5,652 nt of DNA from Halovenus sp. Lineage in GTDB: Archaea; Halobacteriota; Halobacteria; Halobacteriales; Haloarculaceae. Shown in pieces: positions 5,209-5,652 of this stretch. The translations under genes were made by a program, and so were the position numbers. The stretch spans positions 1-5,652 of the forward strand of contig JAQCNR010000324.1 in the NCBI GenBank assembly GCA_028274925.1. The letters are read 5' to 3'. The first letter of the stretch is position 1. The number at the start of each line of letters is the position of its first letter. Below the pieces are notes generated by a model. That model worked only from the letters and a program-made list of their open reading frames with translations. It did not search any database and was not told where the DNA came from.

Positions 5209-5498
5209 TGCCGTCATACGCGCAGCTATGGGCTGGTCAACGCCTGAACAGCGTGGTACCATCCCCGGAGGTGTAGATGGGAGCGATTCATTCGACAAAA
5301 AGTGCTGCACTATTCTGACCGACTTAGTCATTGTGCAAGACTAGTGCGTTAAATCTATCACATACTACCTAACAGATTCTCTGCAGGTTATATAGGCAGG
5401 TAGAGGATGAGGAGTTGCCTACAATCAAAAATTGGTCCTTCAGATGAGTTGATCAATGCCCATTGAGTGGCTATGCTGGGCATAAATGTATTTGTAAC
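5209..5498. other. Gap between HTH gene and second integrase; no confident gene
   Basis: No gene can be called here. A 38-codon plus-strand frame (ATG 5228, TAG 5342-5344) encodes a small product with a Cys-Cys pair and an acidic tail (containing DKKCCTILTDLV). It could be a tiny gene following the HTH gene by 19 bases, but it is short enough to be chance. TTATATAGG at 5388-5396 resembles a TATA box, yet no convincing reading frame starts at the right distance on either strand. An inverted repeat ATGCCCA/TGGGCAT with a 14-base loop (5456-5483) lies just past the second integrase stop. The stretch is AT-rich compared with the neighbouring genes. Confidence 0.4.
5456..5483. repeat. 7-bp inverted repeat downstream of the second integrase
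   Basis: ATGCCCA (5456-5462) and TGGGCAT (5477-5483) are exact inverted copies around a 14-base loop. They lie 16 bases beyond the stop of the right-hand integrase, between two convergent genes, where a bidirectional transcript end would be expected. No clear T-run follows on the minus strand, so this is only a weak terminator candidate. Confidence 0.25.
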
Positions 5499-5652
5499 TT
5501 ACAACTCGTCGAGATACTCCCTCCGTTGCTCCATTTTCTCCTTCGCTGAGCGCTGGTCGTAGTGCTTGTCAAGCACCTTTTCAGAGACATTCGCCCGGTC
5601 GCTGACTGCGTTCTTGGGCCAGTCACCAAGCGCGTGCGTGATGCCACCCCTG
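5499..5652 (-). CDS. C-terminal end of a second tyrosine recombinase/integrase (5' end outside the window)
   Basis: From the right edge to a TAA at 5499-5501 the minus strand encodes 50 residues. They begin at what should be the Arg of the HxxR motif (RGGITHALGDWPKNAV), continue with SDRANVSEKVLDKHYDQR, which holds the tyrosine nucleophile, and end in a charged helix (KEKMEQRREYLDEL). By eye, 18 of the last 32 aligned positions match the C-terminus of the first integrase, so the two are related but not recent duplicates. As in the first one, no His/Trp is seen in the usual place before the tyrosine. The core-binding domain and the other catalytic residues lie beyond the window, so whether the gene is intact cannot be judged. 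It has the same orientation as the first integrase. Confidence 0.85.
   Translation of the reverse strand, partial: RGGITHALGDWPKNAVSDRANVSEKVLDKHYDQRSAKEKMEQRREYLDEL

Noticed and set aside
5259..5280. CCATC...GATGG inverted repeat after the HTH gene
   Set aside because: Five-base arms with a 12-base loop are expected by chance.
5396..5405. GCAGGTAGAG, also present inverted at 1483-1492, as a possible attachment-site pair
   Set aside because: Ten-base matches are expected many times by chance in a window of this size, and the copies are inverted and not at the element edges.

Overview
The window looks like an accessory, integration-prone region of a halophilic archaeon (class Halobacteria), either chromosome or plasmid. 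The grounds are acidic, Asp/Glu-rich proteins with GC-rich codon use, a TTTATAA-type archaeal TATA box rather than bacterial -35/-10 boxes, two tyrosine recombinases of the haloarchaeal type, and a piece of what I recognise as an ISH6-type transposase. No rRNA, tRNA or CRISPR array is visible. The species cannot be named from the sequence.

Layout. The first 179 bases hold the C-terminal end of an unrecognised plus-strand gene that begins before the window. It converges on a complete tyrosine recombinase (226-1416, minus strand, 396 aa). A 239-base gap follows, with a palindrome near the likely integrase promoter. Next is a large minus-strand P-loop protein (stop at 1656, start at 3620 or 3629, about 655 aa). 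It reads as an SF2 helicase of the XPD/DinG kind, with an unusual cysteine set and a C-terminal helix-turn-helix-like end. A good TATA box sits just upstream of it.

From about 3690 to 4205 no intact gene is visible. This stretch contains a 15-bp palindrome, a start-less reading frame of 51 codons, and the first ~46 codons of an ISH6-like transposase broken by a one-base frameshift. The IS fragment abuts the 3' end of a small two-helix membrane protein gene (4208-4459, minus). Divergent from that gene is a membrane-anchored winged-helix protein (4723-5208, plus). After a 290-base gap, the C-terminal 50 residues of a second tyrosine recombinase enter from the right edge (5499-5651, minus).

How the genes may work together (inference). 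The helicase-like protein and the first integrase point the same way and could serve replication/maintenance and integration of one mobile element. The divergent membrane pair looks like a regulator and a small membrane partner. Two related integrases in the same orientation about 4 kb apart, with IS debris between them, suggest repeated insertion at one site or a decayed element. No attachment-site repeats could be defined by eye.
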